From a bacterium (candidate division B38) B3_B38 (GTDB lineage: Bacteria > Acidobacteriota > B3-B38 > Guanabaribacteriales > B3-B38): a stretch of DNA of 35,978 bases. Both the position numbers and the translations under genes were made by a program. Below the pieces are notes generated by a model. It was not told where the DNA came from. It saw nothing but the letters and a program-made list of their open reading frames with translations, and ran no database searches. The DNA is taken from positions 1-35,978 of the forward strand of contig NJBL01000019.1 in assembly GCA_005223145.1 (NCBI GenBank), given 5' to 3'. Position 1 is the stretch's first letter. Every line of letters begins with the position of its first letter. Shown one piece after another: positions 24,718 to 35,142 of this stretch.

Positions 24718-25889
24718 TTCAAGGGGTCAAGGGGCTTGCTCTTATGTCTCAATTCAAAGTAGAGATAAGGACCCTTCAGCGAGCCTGTCTCGCCCACCAT
24801 TCCTATAACATCGCCCCTGTTTACCCGCTCCCCGACTTTCACGGTAAACTGGGAAAGATGGGCGTAAAGGGACCAGTATCTGTATCCATGGTCAATGATC
24901 AACAGGTTGCCATAGCCCCGGAACCAGTCAGCATAGATCACCACCCCATCGTAGATAGCGCCGACCGCCATACCCTCTGGGGCAGCAAAATCTACCCCGT
25001 TATGGGGGGTGTAGGTGTGGAATCGGGGGTGCTTTATGGAGCCAAAGGGCACCGTTACCTCACTGGATACCGGCCAGTTGAGCTGCCCTCTGAGAAGGTT
25101 GAGGCTTAACCCCACTCCCGGGGAGAGTGCCCCCTCCCTCTGTCGAACCAGCTCCGCAACGAGACGCTCTAGCCTGGCGGAGGATTCCTGAAGTTCTTTC
25201 AGGGTGGCTAACTGCAAATCCCTCTGCTGCCGGATGTTAGTCAGAAGCTGCTCCTTTCTCATCTTGGTGGCTTTTATCTCCGCCCTCTTATTTTCCGCTG
25301 CCTGTTTTAACTTCTTTACTCGGCGGGTATCCTCCTCCAGCTTATGCCGGCTTTCCTGTAATTCGAGGACATTCATTTTGAACTGATTGAGTTTTTGCCT
25401 GTCCCTCTCCGAGAGGATAGCGATATATTTATACCCCCTGAGAAAGTCGGCTGTGGACTGGAGAGAGAGCAAAACCCTGAGGTAGCTTAATCTTCCCAAT
25501 TTATATAAGTTTACTAACATCTGCCCAATATAGGCTCTCAAGGAGTCAATCTCTTTCTCCAGAGCCTCTATTCTGACGATGGTCTTTTCGATCTCTTTCT
25601 CTTTAATCTGCTGCTCAGAAGCGAGTTCCTGGACTTCTAAATTCTTCAGCCTGAGCTGGAGGTCCATCTCCTCCAGCTCCTTGAGAATCCCCCTCTCCTC
25701 CCGCTCATAGCGGCTTATCTTTGCTTTGACTTCCTTGATTCTTTCTCTCAGCTCCTCCAGCTTTTTCTTCTCTTCTTCTATACGCTGAAAGTCATTTTCC
25801 TGTCCGATCAGCAAAGTTGGCAGAAGAGAGAGAAAGAATAACAATATACCAAGCCGCTTCTTTCTACAGAGAGCCATCGCCTTGCTCAA
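24696..25889 (-). CDS. EnvC-like murein hydrolase activator (coiled coil + M23/LytM domain)
   Basis: Signal peptide, long coiled coil, LytM-type domain HNGVDFAAPEGMAVGAIYDGVVIYADWFRGYGNLLIIDHG..SLYAHLS..GPYLYFELR. Confidence 0.88.
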   Translation of the reverse strand: MSKAMALCRKKRLGILLFFLSLLPTLLIGQENDFQRIEEEKKKLEELRERIKEVKAKISRYEREERGILKELEEMDLQLRLKNLEVQELASEQQIKEKEIEKTIVRIEALEKEIDSLRAYIGQMLVNLYKLGRLSYLRVLLSLQSTADFLRGYKYIAILSERDRQKLNQFKMNVLELQESRHKLEEDTRRVKKLKQAAENKRAEIKATKMRKEQLLTNIRQQRDLQLATLKELQESSARLERLVAELVRQREGALSPGVGLSLNLLRGQLNWPVSSEVTVPFGSIKHPRFHTYTPHNGVDFAAPEGMAVGAIYDGVVIYADWFRGYGNLLIIDHGYRYWSLYAHLSQFTVKVGERVNRGDVIGMVGETGSLKGPYLYFELRHKSKPLDPLKWLKKKP

Positions 25890-25962
25890 ACAGACAGCCT
25901 AAACTGTTATTAGTGGAATTGACCACCCCGCTGGGGGTGAATCTCCACCTCTTCTTTGGGAA

Positions 25963-26811
25963 TTAATATTTATAAAACCCTCGCCCAGTCTTTCTCCCCA
26001 GATGCCCGGCATCAACCATCTTGCGCAACAGGGGGCAGGGACGATACTTGGGGTCGCCGAGTCCACAGTAAAGAACTTCCATAATTGCCAGGCAGACATC
26101 CAGCCCGATGAAGTCTGCTAAAGTGAGGGGTCCCATGGGATGGTTCATCCCCAGAGTCATCACCGCATCAATAGCCTCGGCGCTGCCCACTCCCTCCATC
26201 AGTGCGTATATGGCTTCGTTAATCATAGGAATCAATATCCGGTTGGATATGAAGCCGGGGAAATCATTGACCTCCACCGGGGTCTTACCCATAGCGGTAG
26301 CCAGACTCTTAGTGGTGGAGAAGGCCTCCTCCGAGGTATCCACCCCCCGGATTATTTCTACCAGCTTCATTACCGGCACCGGGTTCATAAAGTGCATCCC
26401 GATGACCTTGTCGGGGCGCTGGGTGGTGGCTCCTATTTTGGTTATGGATATGGAAGAGGTGTTGCTGGCCAGAACCACCTGGGGCGGACATAGGCTGTCT
26501 AACTGGCGGAAGACCTCGCGCTTGATGTCGAAATCCTCATTCACCGCCTCGATGACAAAGTCAACCCCCTTCATCAGGGAGAGGTCAGTAGTGGGGGTTA
26601 TACGACTCAGTGCCTCCTGTTTCTGCTCCTCGGTAATTTTCCCTTTATCCACTCCCCGCTGGAGGTTTTTGTCTATTGTCTTGGTTGCCCGCTGCAAAAG
26701 CTCATCGGCAACATCCTTCATAATAACCTGATATCCTGAAAGGGCAGCTACATGGGCGATGCCGTTGCCCATGGTACCTGCTCCTACTACTCCGATTTTC
26801 TTTATTTCCAT
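25963..26811 (-). CDS. hbd: 3-hydroxybutyryl-CoA dehydrogenase
   Basis: [66 protein letters not shown]. Confidence 0.93.
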   Translation of the reverse strand: MEIKKIGVVGAGTMGNGIAHVAALSGYQVIMKDVADELLQRATKTIDKNLQRGVDKGKITEEQKQEALSRITPTTDLSLMKGVDFVIEAVNEDFDIKREVFRQLDSLCPPQVVLASNTSSISITKIGATTQRPDKVIGMHFMNPVPVMKLVEIIRGVDTSEEAFSTTKSLATAMGKTPVEVNDFPGFISNRILIPMINEAIYALMEGVGSAEAIDAVMTLGMNHPMGPLTLADFIGLDVCLAIMEVLYCGLGDPKYRPCPLLRKMVDAGHLGRKTGRGFYKY

Positions 26812-26870
26812 CTTTGCCCTCCTCTTTATTAAGACGCTTGCACTTCTATAAAAGGTTCAAAAATATATTA

Positions 26871-28052
26871 TTAAAGCCTTTCCACTGCCATAGCTACCGC
26901 ATTTCCCCCTCCCAGACAAAGAGCAGCTACCCCCCTGGTAGCCTTTCTCTCCTCCATGGCGTAGAGGAGGGTGGTGAGCATTCGGGCTCCGGTAGCTCCT
27001 ATGGGGTGCCCCAAAGCGACCGCTCCTCCGTGGACATTTACCTTTGTCGCATCAAGCTTTAGCTCCCTGATAACGGCGATCGCCTGAACGGAAAAGGCTT
27101 CGTTTAGTTCAAAAAGCTCCACTTCCTCTTTGCTCCAGCCCGTTCGCTGCCAGAGCTTCTCTACCGCTTTGACCGGTGCCATCATCACCAGCTCTGGCTC
27201 AATTCCACTGACCGCATAACCCACAATCCGAGCCAGGGGCTTTGCTCCCAAGGCTTCCGCCTTCTCCTTAGAAGTTATCACCACAGCGGCTGCTCCGTCG
27301 TCTACTCCGGGGGCGTTGCCCGCGGTGACGGTCCCCCCTTTCTTGAATACAGGGCGGAGCTTAGCCAGGGCTTCCAGGGAAGTATCCCGCCGGGGAGCTT
27401 CATCGGTGGCAAACAGGATGGGCTCTCCCTTTCTCTGGGGTACCTCAATAGGGAGTATCTCCCGCTCAAACTTTTTCCCATCGATGGCAACGATTGCCTT
27501 CTGATGGCTTGAGAGCGCGTAGCGGTCCTGCTCCTCTCTGCTGATTCCGTATTTTTCGGCAACTATCTCGCCGGTATAGCCCATATGAAAGTCATTAAAG
27601 GGACACCATAACCCATCCTGTATCATGGAGTCCACCAGCTTGCCGTCACCCATTCTATATCCCAGGCGTGCTTTGGGGAGAAGATAAGGGGCATTGCTCA
27701 TGCTCTCCATCCCTCCGGCAACCACTATCTCCATATCACCCATAGCGATCTCCTGGCTGGCAAGGACCACCGCCTTCAGCCCTGAGCCGCAGACCTTATT
27801 GATGGTGAGCGCCGCTACTGAGGGGGGTAATCCTCCATTGAGCGCAGCCTGTCGGGCGGGGTTTTGCCCCAATCCCGCGGAGACGACATTCCCCATGATT
27901 ACCTCATCTACCTCCGCAGGGCTGACCCTTGCTCTTCTAACCGCCTCGCTGACCACCCGGGCGCCCAGCTCAGTAGCAGGAAGCGTGCTCAGTCCTCCCA
28001 GGAATTTCCCTACAGGAGTTCGCACGGCACTTATAATGACCACCTCTCTCAT
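26871..28052 (-). CDS. acetyl-CoA acetyltransferase (thiolase)
   Basis: [56 protein letters not shown]. Confidence 0.95.
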   Translation of the reverse strand: MREVVIISAVRTPVGKFLGGLSTLPATELGARVVSEAVRRARVSPAEVDEVIMGNVVSAGLGQNPARQAALNGGLPPSVAALTINKVCGSGLKAVVLASQEIAMGDMEIVVAGGMESMSNAPYLLPKARLGYRMGDGKLVDSMIQDGLWCPFNDFHMGYTGEIVAEKYGISREEQDRYALSSHQKAIVAIDGKKFEREILPIEVPQRKGEPILFATDEAPRRDTSLEALAKLRPVFKKGGTVTAGNAPGVDDGAAAVVITSKEKAEALGAKPLARIVGYAVSGIEPELVMMAPVKAVEKLWQRTGWSKEEVELFELNEAFSVQAIAVIRELKLDATKVNVHGGAVALGHPIGATGARMLTTLLYAMEERKATRGVAALCLGGGNAVAMAVERL

Positions 28053-28102
28053 TATTGCTGCTCCCTATAAATACGCAAAATAAAATTTAATATTTGAAAA
28101 AT

Positions 28103-28130
28103 ATTATATCAGTTTGACCCCAAATGTCAA
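28103..28130 (-). promoter_or_regulatory. sigma70-type promoter for thiolase/hbd
   Basis: Minus strand TTGACA (28130..28125), 16-bp spacer, TATAAT (28108..28103). Confidence 0.65.
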
Positions 28131-28169
28131 TCAAAGAAGAGGCTTTCGGGCTTCTCCTCCCCTTTCCTC

Positions 28170-28198
28170 TTGAAATCGACCCATGGGTGAGATATTAT
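28170..28198 (+). promoter_or_regulatory. candidate promoter for leader-ORF/pgi
   Basis: TTGAAA, 17-bp spacer, TATTAT. Confidence 0.45.
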
Positions 28199-28279
28199 TA
28201 GGAAAAGTTTTGCTAAGCAGAGGAAAGCTGTGGTTTTCGATTGATAAACCACCGACCACTTAACAAGCGGGAGGAGGGG

Positions 28280-28342
28280 ATGGCAAAAATACAAGGCTCG
28301 ACCTTAAAGCCAGCCTTGTTAGCCGATTATCAGAGACCCTGA
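28280..28342 (+). CDS. candidate 20-aa leader peptide MAKIQGSTLKPALLADYQRP
   Basis: Strong GGGAGGAGGGG upstream of ATG; contains 8-bp perfect hairpin ACAAGGCT..AGCCTTGT (28291..28319); ends just before the pgi RBS. Confidence 0.35.
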   Translation: MAKIQGSTLKPALLADYQRP

Positions 28343-28358
28343 ACAGGAGGGAAACTCT

Positions 28359-29816
28359 ATGTATGATGCTCCCTCTGATGTAGAGGATTTTCTCTCACCC
28401 CCCTGGATGGAGCGGAAGAGAGTTCGCTACGACTACACCAACTCCCTTGCCTTTATGGTGGGTGAGGAACACGGTGTGCCCTATGAAGAGCTGAAGAGGT
28501 ATGCCGGGGACAGCCAGCATATCCTCGAAGAGTTCCGCCAAAAAGAGGAGAAAGGGGAGCTCGGCTTCACCCAGCTCCCCTCCACCGTGGAATATCGCGA
28601 GGAGGTAAGCCGTTTCCTGCTGAAGGCAAAGGGGAAGTTTGATTATCTGGTGGTGCTGGGGATTGGCGGCTCCGCCCTGGGGCTGGTTGCCCTGCAGGAG
28701 GCTTTGAAGCCGGAGGCGAAAATGCCCTGCACACCCCCATCCAGCCGGGTCTTCCCCGCCCTCTATGTGGTCGACAATGTCGACCCCTCTTTGGTCAGTT
28801 CGATTCTCAACAGCATTGACCTCGAGAGAACCCTGATTAATGTCATCAGCAAATCAGGCTCCACCCTGGAGACTCTGGCTAACTTTTTGATCTTTCGCTC
28901 AGCTCTGATTGAAGCGGTCGGCTACCCCAACCACTCCCGGCATATTGCGGTTACCACCACCATGGGAGAGGGTTATCTCTTCGAACTCGCCCAAAAGGAA
29001 GGCTATCAGCTGTTCGGTATCCCCCGCAATGTCGGCGGAAGGTTCAGTGTCCTCTCCCCGGTCGGTCTCCTTCCGGCGGGTCTTATCGGGATAGACCTGA
29101 CGGAGCTGTTAGCAGGGGCGCAATATATGAAGGAGCTTTGCCAAAGCCGCCCCTCGATGGAAAACATCCCCTTCCTCTCCGCCGTCATTCAACACCTGCT
29201 GGACACCCGAAAGGGGAAAGGCATACAGGTTTTTTTCGCTTACAGCAGTCTGCTGCGAGGATTGGCTCGCTGGTATCAGCAGCTCTGGGCGGAGAGTCTG
29301 GGGAAGCGGCTGAACCGGCACGGCGAAGAGGTCTTCTGCGGACAGACACCGCTGGTGAGCATAGGGACTACCGACCAGCACTCTCTGTTACAGCTCTTTG
29401 GCGAGGGACCTAATAATAAGTCCATCACCTTCCTTGAGGTAAGCCACCTCCCCGGCCAACTAACCATTGAAGAAGCACCGTCGCCCCACGAGATAACCGA
29501 CTATCTCAAAGGCAAGTCCCTTCAGGAGGTCCTGCTGGCGGAGCGCAGAGCCACCGAGCTGTCTCTCACCTCCAATGCCCGCCCCAACACCACCTTTATC
29601 CTGCCGGAGGTCAGTCCCTTCACCCTGGGGGAGCTTATCTACCTCTTTGAGCTGCAGACAGCCTATGCGGGGGAGCTTTACCGGATAAATCCCTACGACC
29701 AGCCGGGAGTCGAGGAGGGAAAACGCACGGCTTATGCCCTGCTGGGTCGCCGCGGGTATCGGGAAAAACAAAGGGAAATTGAAAAGAGGTTGCCTTCCAA
29801 GCGATATATAATTTGA
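28359..29816 (+). CDS. pgi: glucose-6-phosphate isomerase
   Basis: VVLGIGGSALGLVALQEAL, VISKSGSTLETLANFLIF, GGRFSVLSPVGLLPAGLIGID, NPYDQPGVEEGK. Confidence 0.95.
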   Translation: MYDAPSDVEDFLSPPWMERKRVRYDYTNSLAFMVGEEHGVPYEELKRYAGDSQHILEEFRQKEEKGELGFTQLPSTVEYREEVSRFLLKAKGKFDYLVVLGIGGSALGLVALQEALKPEAKMPCTPPSSRVFPALYVVDNVDPSLVSSILNSIDLERTLINVISKSGSTLETLANFLIFRSALIEAVGYPNHSRHIAVTTTMGEGYLFELAQKEGYQLFGIPRNVGGRFSVLSPVGLLPAGLIGIDLTELLAGAQYMKELCQSRPSMENIPFLSAVIQHLLDTRKGKGIQVFFAYSSLLRGLARWYQQLWAESLGKRLNRHGEEVFCGQTPLVSIGTTDQHSLLQLFGEGPNNKSITFLEVSHLPGQLTIEEAPSPHEITDYLKGKSLQEVLLAERRATELSLTSNARPNTTFILPEVSPFTLGELIYLFELQTAYAGELYRINPYDQPGVEEGKRTAYALLGRRGYREKQREIEKRLPSKRYII

Positions 29817-29834
29817 GGGTCAAGTCAGATAGTT

Positions 29835-31772
29835 ATGGCAGAAGAGGAGCTTTCTGGTAAATATGTCATCGTGGGCACTGCCGGTCACATCGACCACGGC
29901 AAGACCGAGCTGATAAAGGCTCTCACCGGGGTGGATACTGACCGCCTGAAGGAGGAGAAGGAGCGGGGGATAACCATTGATATCGGCTTCGCCAGCCTGG
30001 AGCTGGAACAGGGGCTGAGGGTTGGATTTGTGGATGTCCCGGGACATGAGCGGTTTGTGAAAAATATGCTGGCAGGTGCTGCCGGGATTGACCTGGTGCT
30101 CCTGGTAGTTGCCGCCAACGAGTCGGTGATGCTCCAGACCCGTGAGCATTTTGAAATCTGCCGCCTCCTCCGGGTGAAAAAAGGTCTGGTAGCCATAACC
30201 AAGAGCGACCTGGTAGAGGATGAGATCAGGGAGCTGGTTAAACTGGAGGTTGCCGAGCTGCTGAAAGGGAGCTTTATGGAGGATGCGCCCATTGTCGGCG
30301 TCAGCTCCAAGACAGGCGAGGGGCTGGAGGAGCTGGTTGCCGGGCTGCGGAGCTTGGCCGCAGAGGTGGAAGCCAAAGATACCAGCGGAGTCTTCCGTCT
30401 CCCGGTGGACAGGTCATTTGTGATGAGAGGGTTTGGCACCGTGGTCACCGGCAGCCTCTTCTCGGGTGAGATCGGAGTGGAGGAGACAGTAGAAATTCTC
30501 CCCTCAAAGTTGAGGGCACGGGTAAGAGGGCTTCAGGTTTTTAATAAGTCGGTGAGGCGGGCTTTTGCCGGGCAGAGAACCGCCATCAACCTCCAGGGGA
30601 TAAGCACCGCCGAGGTAAGAAGGGGTGACATCCTTACCCTGCCAGACCTCTTTCTCCCGGGTCATATGTTTGATGTCCAATTGACCCTGCTGCCCACTTC
30701 CCCCAGACCCCTTGTCCACCTCGCCCGGGTCAGGTTTCATCTGGGCACCGCAGAGATAATGTGCCGGGTCCATCTGCTGGAAGGGAAGAGGCTCCTTCCG
30801 GGGGAGGAAACCCTGGCTCAGCTCCGATTGGAGAAGCCGACATTCGCACTCCCTGGCGATCGATTCATCATTCGCAGCTATTCCCCCATCACCACCATCG
30901 GTGGCGGTTTGATAATAGACATCCTCCCCCTCAAGCATAAAAAGAGGTATTCGGAGAAGGTTCTGGGGGCTTTGAGAACCCTGACAGAGCTTGATCCCCG
31001 CCGGACCATACCGGTTTTCGCCACCGATAAGGGAGGGGCTGGTATGGGGGAGAAAGAAATTGTCTCCCGCACTGGTCTGAAACCTGAAAAGGTAAGGGGC
31101 ATCGTTGCGGAGATGGAGCAAAAGGGGCTCATCCACATTATTTCCAGGGAGCCGCTGCTGATAATCTCGGCTGAGGTAGCACAGGAGTTGTCAGAATCGA
31201 TTATCTCCCTCCTCAAGGGATTTCACAAAACCTACCCTCTGAGAAGGGGGATGCCTCACAAGGAGCTCCAGGAGAAGCTTCTCCGCCGTGCTCCCTTTTC
31301 TGCATTCAAGTGGGTGATGGCTAATCTGTTGGCTGAACAGAGGTTGATATTGGAGAAGGAGGTGCTCTACCTACCAGAGCATCAGATAACCTTATCACCC
31401 AGGGAAAGCAGGATGAAGGAGGAACTGGAAAGCCTCTACCGAAAAGCAGGTCTGACCCCGCCCTCCTGGGAGGAGGCTTCTCAGAAGCTTTCTGGTACCC
31501 CCAACCTGAAAAGCAAAATCCTTCACCTTCTGTTAGAGCAAGGAACTCTGGTCAGGTTGACCGAAGACTTAATCTTTCACCAACAGTCTCTCAATGAGCT
31601 TAAAAAAAGCGTCTACCAGAAGGGCACCAGCGGTGACAGATTTTCCGTGGGGGAGTTTAAGGAGTGGTTCAAAATCACCAGAAAATACGGTATCCCTTTG
31701 CTGGAGTATCTGGACAGTGAGAAAGTCACCCGAAGGGTGGGCGATGAACGGGAGATTATCCGAAAGGAGTAA
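29835..31772 (+). CDS. selB: selenocysteine-specific translation elongation factor
   Basis: [57 protein letters not shown]-terminal winged-helix region ending [30 protein letters not shown]. Confidence 0.96.
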   Translation: MAEEELSGKYVIVGTAGHIDHGKTELIKALTGVDTDRLKEEKERGITIDIGFASLELEQGLRVGFVDVPGHERFVKNMLAGAAGIDLVLLVVAANESVMLQTREHFEICRLLRVKKGLVAITKSDLVEDEIRELVKLEVAELLKGSFMEDAPIVGVSSKTGEGLEELVAGLRSLAAEVEAKDTSGVFRLPVDRSFVMRGFGTVVTGSLFSGEIGVEETVEILPSKLRARVRGLQVFNKSVRRAFAGQRTAINLQGISTAEVRRGDILTLPDLFLPGHMFDVQLTLLPTSPRPLVHLARVRFHLGTAEIMCRVHLLEGKRLLPGEETLAQLRLEKPTFALPGDRFIIRSYSPITTIGGGLIIDILPLKHKKRYSEKVLGALRTLTELDPRRTIPVFATDKGGAGMGEKEIVSRTGLKPEKVRGIVAEMEQKGLIHIISREPLLIISAEVAQELSESIISLLKGFHKTYPLRRGMPHKELQEKLLRRAPFSAFKWVMANLLAEQRLILEKEVLYLPEHQITLSPRESRMKEELESLYRKAGLTPPSWEEASQKLSGTPNLKSKILHLLLEQGTLVRLTEDLIFHQQSLNELKKSVYQKGTSGDRFSVGEFKEWFKITRKYGIPLLEYLDSEKVTRRVGDEREIIRKE

Positions 31773-31952
31773 GCTACAAGAGGAAAAGCTCTTATGCCCA
31801 TAGGTTATCGTCTGCTCTCCCTCCATAATTTGAGTTGACTGGAGCGTAATTATAGGATAAAATTCTTAATTAAGGACGATGATAAATAAATGGCGAAAAA
31901 AAGTTATGGGGTTAGCCCCCAAAAGGGTGTCCATCTTTAAGAGGAGGGATAT

Positions 31953-32147
31953 ATGTTTGGCTCTTTAGGGTTACCAGAGATACTACTTCTGGTGCTCATT
32001 ATCATTTTGATCTTTGGTGCCAAGAGGCTCCCGGATATCGGCAGAGGATTGGGCAAAGGGATACAAAACTTTAAGAAGGCTTTGAAGGGAAAGCCCGACG
32101 AGATAGAGGGCCCCAATAAGGGAGAAGAAAAAGAAGAAAAGGTGTAG
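31953..32147 (+). CDS. tatA: twin-arginine translocase TatA/TatE subunit
   Basis: LGLPEILLLVLIIILIFGAKRLPDIGRGLGKGIQNFKKALKG. Confidence 0.95.
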   Translation: MFGSLGLPEILLLVLIIILIFGAKRLPDIGRGLGKGIQNFKKALKGKPDEIEGPNKGEEKEEKV

Positions 32148-32249
32148 TATCCTTTCCGGGAGTCATTTGCTGTCCTGGGACTTATTTTCTATGAGGGTGT
32201 TCTTGTTAACAAAATTTGGCTTGGCAAACCTTAGAAGGGAGATAGCATA

Positions 32250-32762
32250 GTGAGAAAGCTATCCGTAATAGGCTTATTAGCTGTGGCGCTTGTCATTCTC
32301 AGTGCCTCTGCCAGCATGGGGGGAGATGCCTTCCTGAAAGGTGGCTATAAGCAGTTTCGCAAGGAACATGATAGTGAGTTTAACACGTGGATTATCTCTG
32401 GTGGGTCGGATTACAAGCTCATCCCCTATATTAGCCTCGGCTTTGAAATCCAGTATTCGCACAAAAAGGTAGAGGAGCAAAGCTTCAACTGGCTTAACCT
32501 CTACCTCAATGCCAAAGCATACGCGTATGGAGGTTCAGTCAGACCTTATATTGGGGGCGGCGTCGGGCTGCAGACTGCCACTAAATGGACGGGGGAATTG
32601 GAGGAGACCACTTTTGCCAAGGATGTAGGCTACCAGTTACTGGGAGGAGTGGCCATTGGTCCCCCTGGAGCTCTTGGCCTGGTATTGGAAGCCCAGCTCC
32701 AACTTCCTAAGGACCTGGATGGAATAACCGCCATTCACTTCATGGCTGGAATAACCTGGTAA
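32250..32762 (+). CDS. outer-membrane beta-barrel protein
   Basis: Signal peptide; alternating amphipathic strands; SVRPYIGGGVGLQ; terminal aromatic residue (Trp). GTG start. Confidence 0.75.
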   Translation: MRKLSVIGLLAVALVILSASASMGGDAFLKGGYKQFRKEHDSEFNTWIISGGSDYKLIPYISLGFEIQYSHKKVEEQSFNWLNLYLNAKAYAYGGSVRPYIGGGVGLQTATKWTGELEETTFAKDVGYQLLGGVAIGPPGALGLVLEAQLQLPKDLDGITAIHFMAGITW

Positions 32763-32806
32763 CAATAGTGCCCTCCTCAGAGTGGGGAGGACACCCATTA
32801 TTTAAT

Positions 32807-32826
32807 CCCTCTGAAAGGGTTTTTTC
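32807..32826 (+). terminator. short rho-independent-type terminator
   Basis: CCCT-CTGAA-AGGG followed by TTTTTT; only 4-bp stem. Preceded by another GC-rich hairpin after the barrel gene. Confidence 0.4.
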
Positions 32827-32867
32827 TTTATTTTTGATAGTCTCTTAAGAACAGAAGCTATCCTATC

Positions 32868-33452
32868 TCACCATTTTCTCTTGACCCGTTTGACTGCCGA
32901 TGAGTCAGGTATATCCTGCAGCAGCTCCCGGATACTCTTTTTAAGGCGGGAGTGAATAGCGTCGGGTGCTATCTCCAGCAGGGGGATGAGGACAAACCTC
33001 CGACAATGCATCCGGGGATGGGGGATAGTCAAGCTGGAGGTTTCCACGGTCAGCTGGTCGTACATCAGAATATCGAGGTCAATCATCCTCGGTCCCTGGG
33101 GAATAAGGTGGTTTCGCCCCATCTTTTCTTCTATCTGCTGGCAGCGATGCATAAGCTGCTCAGGGGAAAGGGTAGTTTCCACCTCCACCACAGCGTTCAT
33201 AAACCAGGGCTGATTAAGCTCACCCACCGGTTCGGTATGGTAAAGGGAGGAAGTCTTCATTATCCTGAGCTCAGCACCTTCAAGAAGGGAGAGGGCGGTT
33301 TTCAGGTTCTTCTCTCGGTCACCGATGTTGCTCCCCAGACCTAAAAAAGCCCGGTGGGTAAGCTTCCGGTGGTAATTTGAGCCAGTAAGAGCTTTCAAGG
33401 GAATTCCTTTCCAGAACAGTGCTCTTATACCAGATGGGCGGGGAGATGTCAA
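32868..33452 (-). CDS. folK: 2-amino-4-hydroxy-6-hydroxymethyldihydropteridine diphosphokinase
   Basis: FLGLGSNIGDREKNL, SSLYHTEPVG, FMNAVVEVET, GPRMIDLDILMYD, IPHPRMHCRRFVLIPLLEIAPD. Start codon uncertain. Confidence 0.93.
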   Translation of the reverse strand: MTSPRPSGIRALFWKGIPLKALTGSNYHRKLTHRAFLGLGSNIGDREKNLKTALSLLEGAELRIMKTSSLYHTEPVGELNQPWFMNAVVEVETTLSPEQLMHRCQQIEEKMGRNHLIPQGPRMIDLDILMYDQLTVETSSLTIPHPRMHCRRFVLIPLLEIAPDAIHSRLKKSIRELLQDIPDSSAVKRVKRKW

Positions 33453-33485
33453 GTGGCAGGCAGACCCATTTTCTGGAAGATTAGC

Positions 33486-33514
33486 TTGACGTCCACCCCT
33501 TTTTCATCTATAAT
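33486..33514 (+). promoter_or_regulatory. sigma70-type promoter for rmuC
   Basis: TTGACG, 17-bp spacer, perfect TATAAT. Confidence 0.7.
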
Positions 33515-33567
33515 TGTTGCAAATTGAGATATTTATTTATAAATTCTCCCTTAACAAGGAAACGAAG

Positions 33568-34590
33568 ATGACCCTTTCGCCAGCGTTTCTGGTTTTGATA
33601 ATTGCCATTTTCGCCATTGCTGGGCTGGTTTTCTACTTTCTTTTCTGGAGGCAGCTCGATTTCCTACGCCGTCAGATCGGCGATAGCCTTAGCCAGAGTT
33701 CCACCCAGTTGGAGCAGAAGCTGCAGATGGTCGACCAGCAAGTGCGCGACTCCTACAAGCAATTGGGCGATGTGCGGCAAGCTCTGGGGGAGCTCTCCAA
33801 ATCGGCAGAGCAGATAATGGAGGTGGGCAAAGGGATATCCGACCTGCAGGACATCCTGCGGGCACCCAAGCTGAGGGGAGGGCTGGGCGAGCTAATGCTG
33901 GAGGAGCTGTTGAGCCAGATACTTCCCAAGAAACACTATCAGCTCCCTTATAAATTCAAGAGCGGGGAGATGGTCGATGCGGTGGTGCGAGTGGGGGAGC
34001 GCCTGGTGCCGATAGATAGCAAGTTCCCGCTGGAGAACTTCCGCCGGCTGATTGCCAGCCAGGGGGAGAGCGAGCAGAGGGAAGCTCGCCGGGCTTTCGT
34101 CCGGGATGTCAAAAAGCATGTGGACGATATCGCCCGCAAATACATCCTCCCCGCCGAGGGGACCTATGACTTCGCTCTGATGTATGTTCCCGCTGAGAAT
34201 GTCTACTACGAAACCATCATCAAGGAGGCAACCACCGACGGAGGGGAGAGCCTCTCCACTTATGCCGTAGCGAGAAAGGTGATTCCGGTCAGCCCCAACA
34301 GCCTCTACGCCTATCTGATGGTGATTGTGCTGGGACTGCAGGGGCTGGAGGTGGAGAAGCGAGCCGGGGAGATAATCAAATACCTGTCCAGCCTCAAAGG
34401 GGATTTCGGTAGGTTCCGAGAGCACTTCGAAGTCCTGGGCACGCACCTCACCCACTCCCGACAGAAATACGATGACGCCCAGAAGAGCCTCGGTCGCCTG
34501 GAGGATCGAATTCACCACATAGAGGAGAGCTCCACTAAGGCACTCCCTTCGGAGTCAGAGTCCGAAATCTCTATATCCAAGGAAGATTAA
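33568..34590 (+). CDS. rmuC: RmuC family DNA recombination protein
   Basis: N-terminal TM + coiled coil; GGLGELMLEELLSQILP, VPIDSKFPLENFRRL, YVPAENVYYETI. Start placed at internal ATG (AAGGAAACGAAGATG). Confidence 0.92.
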   Translation: MTLSPAFLVLIIAIFAIAGLVFYFLFWRQLDFLRRQIGDSLSQSSTQLEQKLQMVDQQVRDSYKQLGDVRQALGELSKSAEQIMEVGKGISDLQDILRAPKLRGGLGELMLEELLSQILPKKHYQLPYKFKSGEMVDAVVRVGERLVPIDSKFPLENFRRLIASQGESEQREARRAFVRDVKKHVDDIARKYILPAEGTYDFALMYVPAENVYYETIIKEATTDGGESLSTYAVARKVIPVSPNSLYAYLMVIVLGLQGLEVEKRAGEIIKYLSSLKGDFGRFREHFEVLGTHLTHSRQKYDDAQKSLGRLEDRIHHIEESSTKALPSESESEISISKED

Positions 34591-34605
34591 AGCGAGACAG
34601 GGCTT

Positions 34606-35064
34606 ATGGAAAATATAAAGGTCATTGCCACCAATAAGAAAGCGTTTCACGATTACTTCATCCTGGAGAAGCTGGAGGCGGGGATTGTGCTGGTGGGGAC
34701 CGAGGTAAAGTCGCTGCGGGAGGGCAGAGCCAACCTCAAAGACAGCTACGCCCAGGTCAAGGGGGGGGAGGTGGTTCTTCTCAACTGTCATATCAGCCCC
34801 TATCGTCATGGTAACATCAACAATCACGAGCCCACCCGTGAGCGGAAGCTCCTGCTCCACCACCGGGAGATAAAGAGGCTCATCGGAAAGACCGAGCAGC
34901 GGGGATTCACCCTGATTCCCCTACGCATCTACTTCAAAAGAGCGATAGTCAAGGTGGAGCTGGGGCTGGTCAAGGGGAAGAAGTTCTATGATAAGCGCAG
35001 GGAGCTCAGGGAGAAAGCCATCGAGCGTGAAGTTCAGGCAGCCATGAAGGAAAAATATCGATAG
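34606..35064 (+). CDS. smpB: SsrA-binding protein
   Basis: NKKAFHDYFILEKLEAGIVLVGTEVKSLREGRANLKDSYA, KKFYDKRRELREKAIEREVQ. Confidence 0.97.
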   Translation: MENIKVIATNKKAFHDYFILEKLEAGIVLVGTEVKSLREGRANLKDSYAQVKGGEVVLLNCHISPYRHGNINNHEPTRERKLLLHHREIKRLIGKTEQRGFTLIPLRIYFKRAIVKVELGLVKGKKFYDKRRELREKAIEREVQAAMKEKYR

Positions 35065-35142
35065 GGAGACACTCGGCCTCTTTGAGAAGGAGACCATATA
35101 TTTGTGAGCGAAAATTTCACATCTTAAATATAGGACAAAAAA

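Noticed and set aside
26108-26731. 207-aa plus-strand ORF
   Set aside because: Antisense to hbd, biased composition.
33892-34518. 208-aa minus-strand ORF
   Set aside because: Antisense to rmuC.
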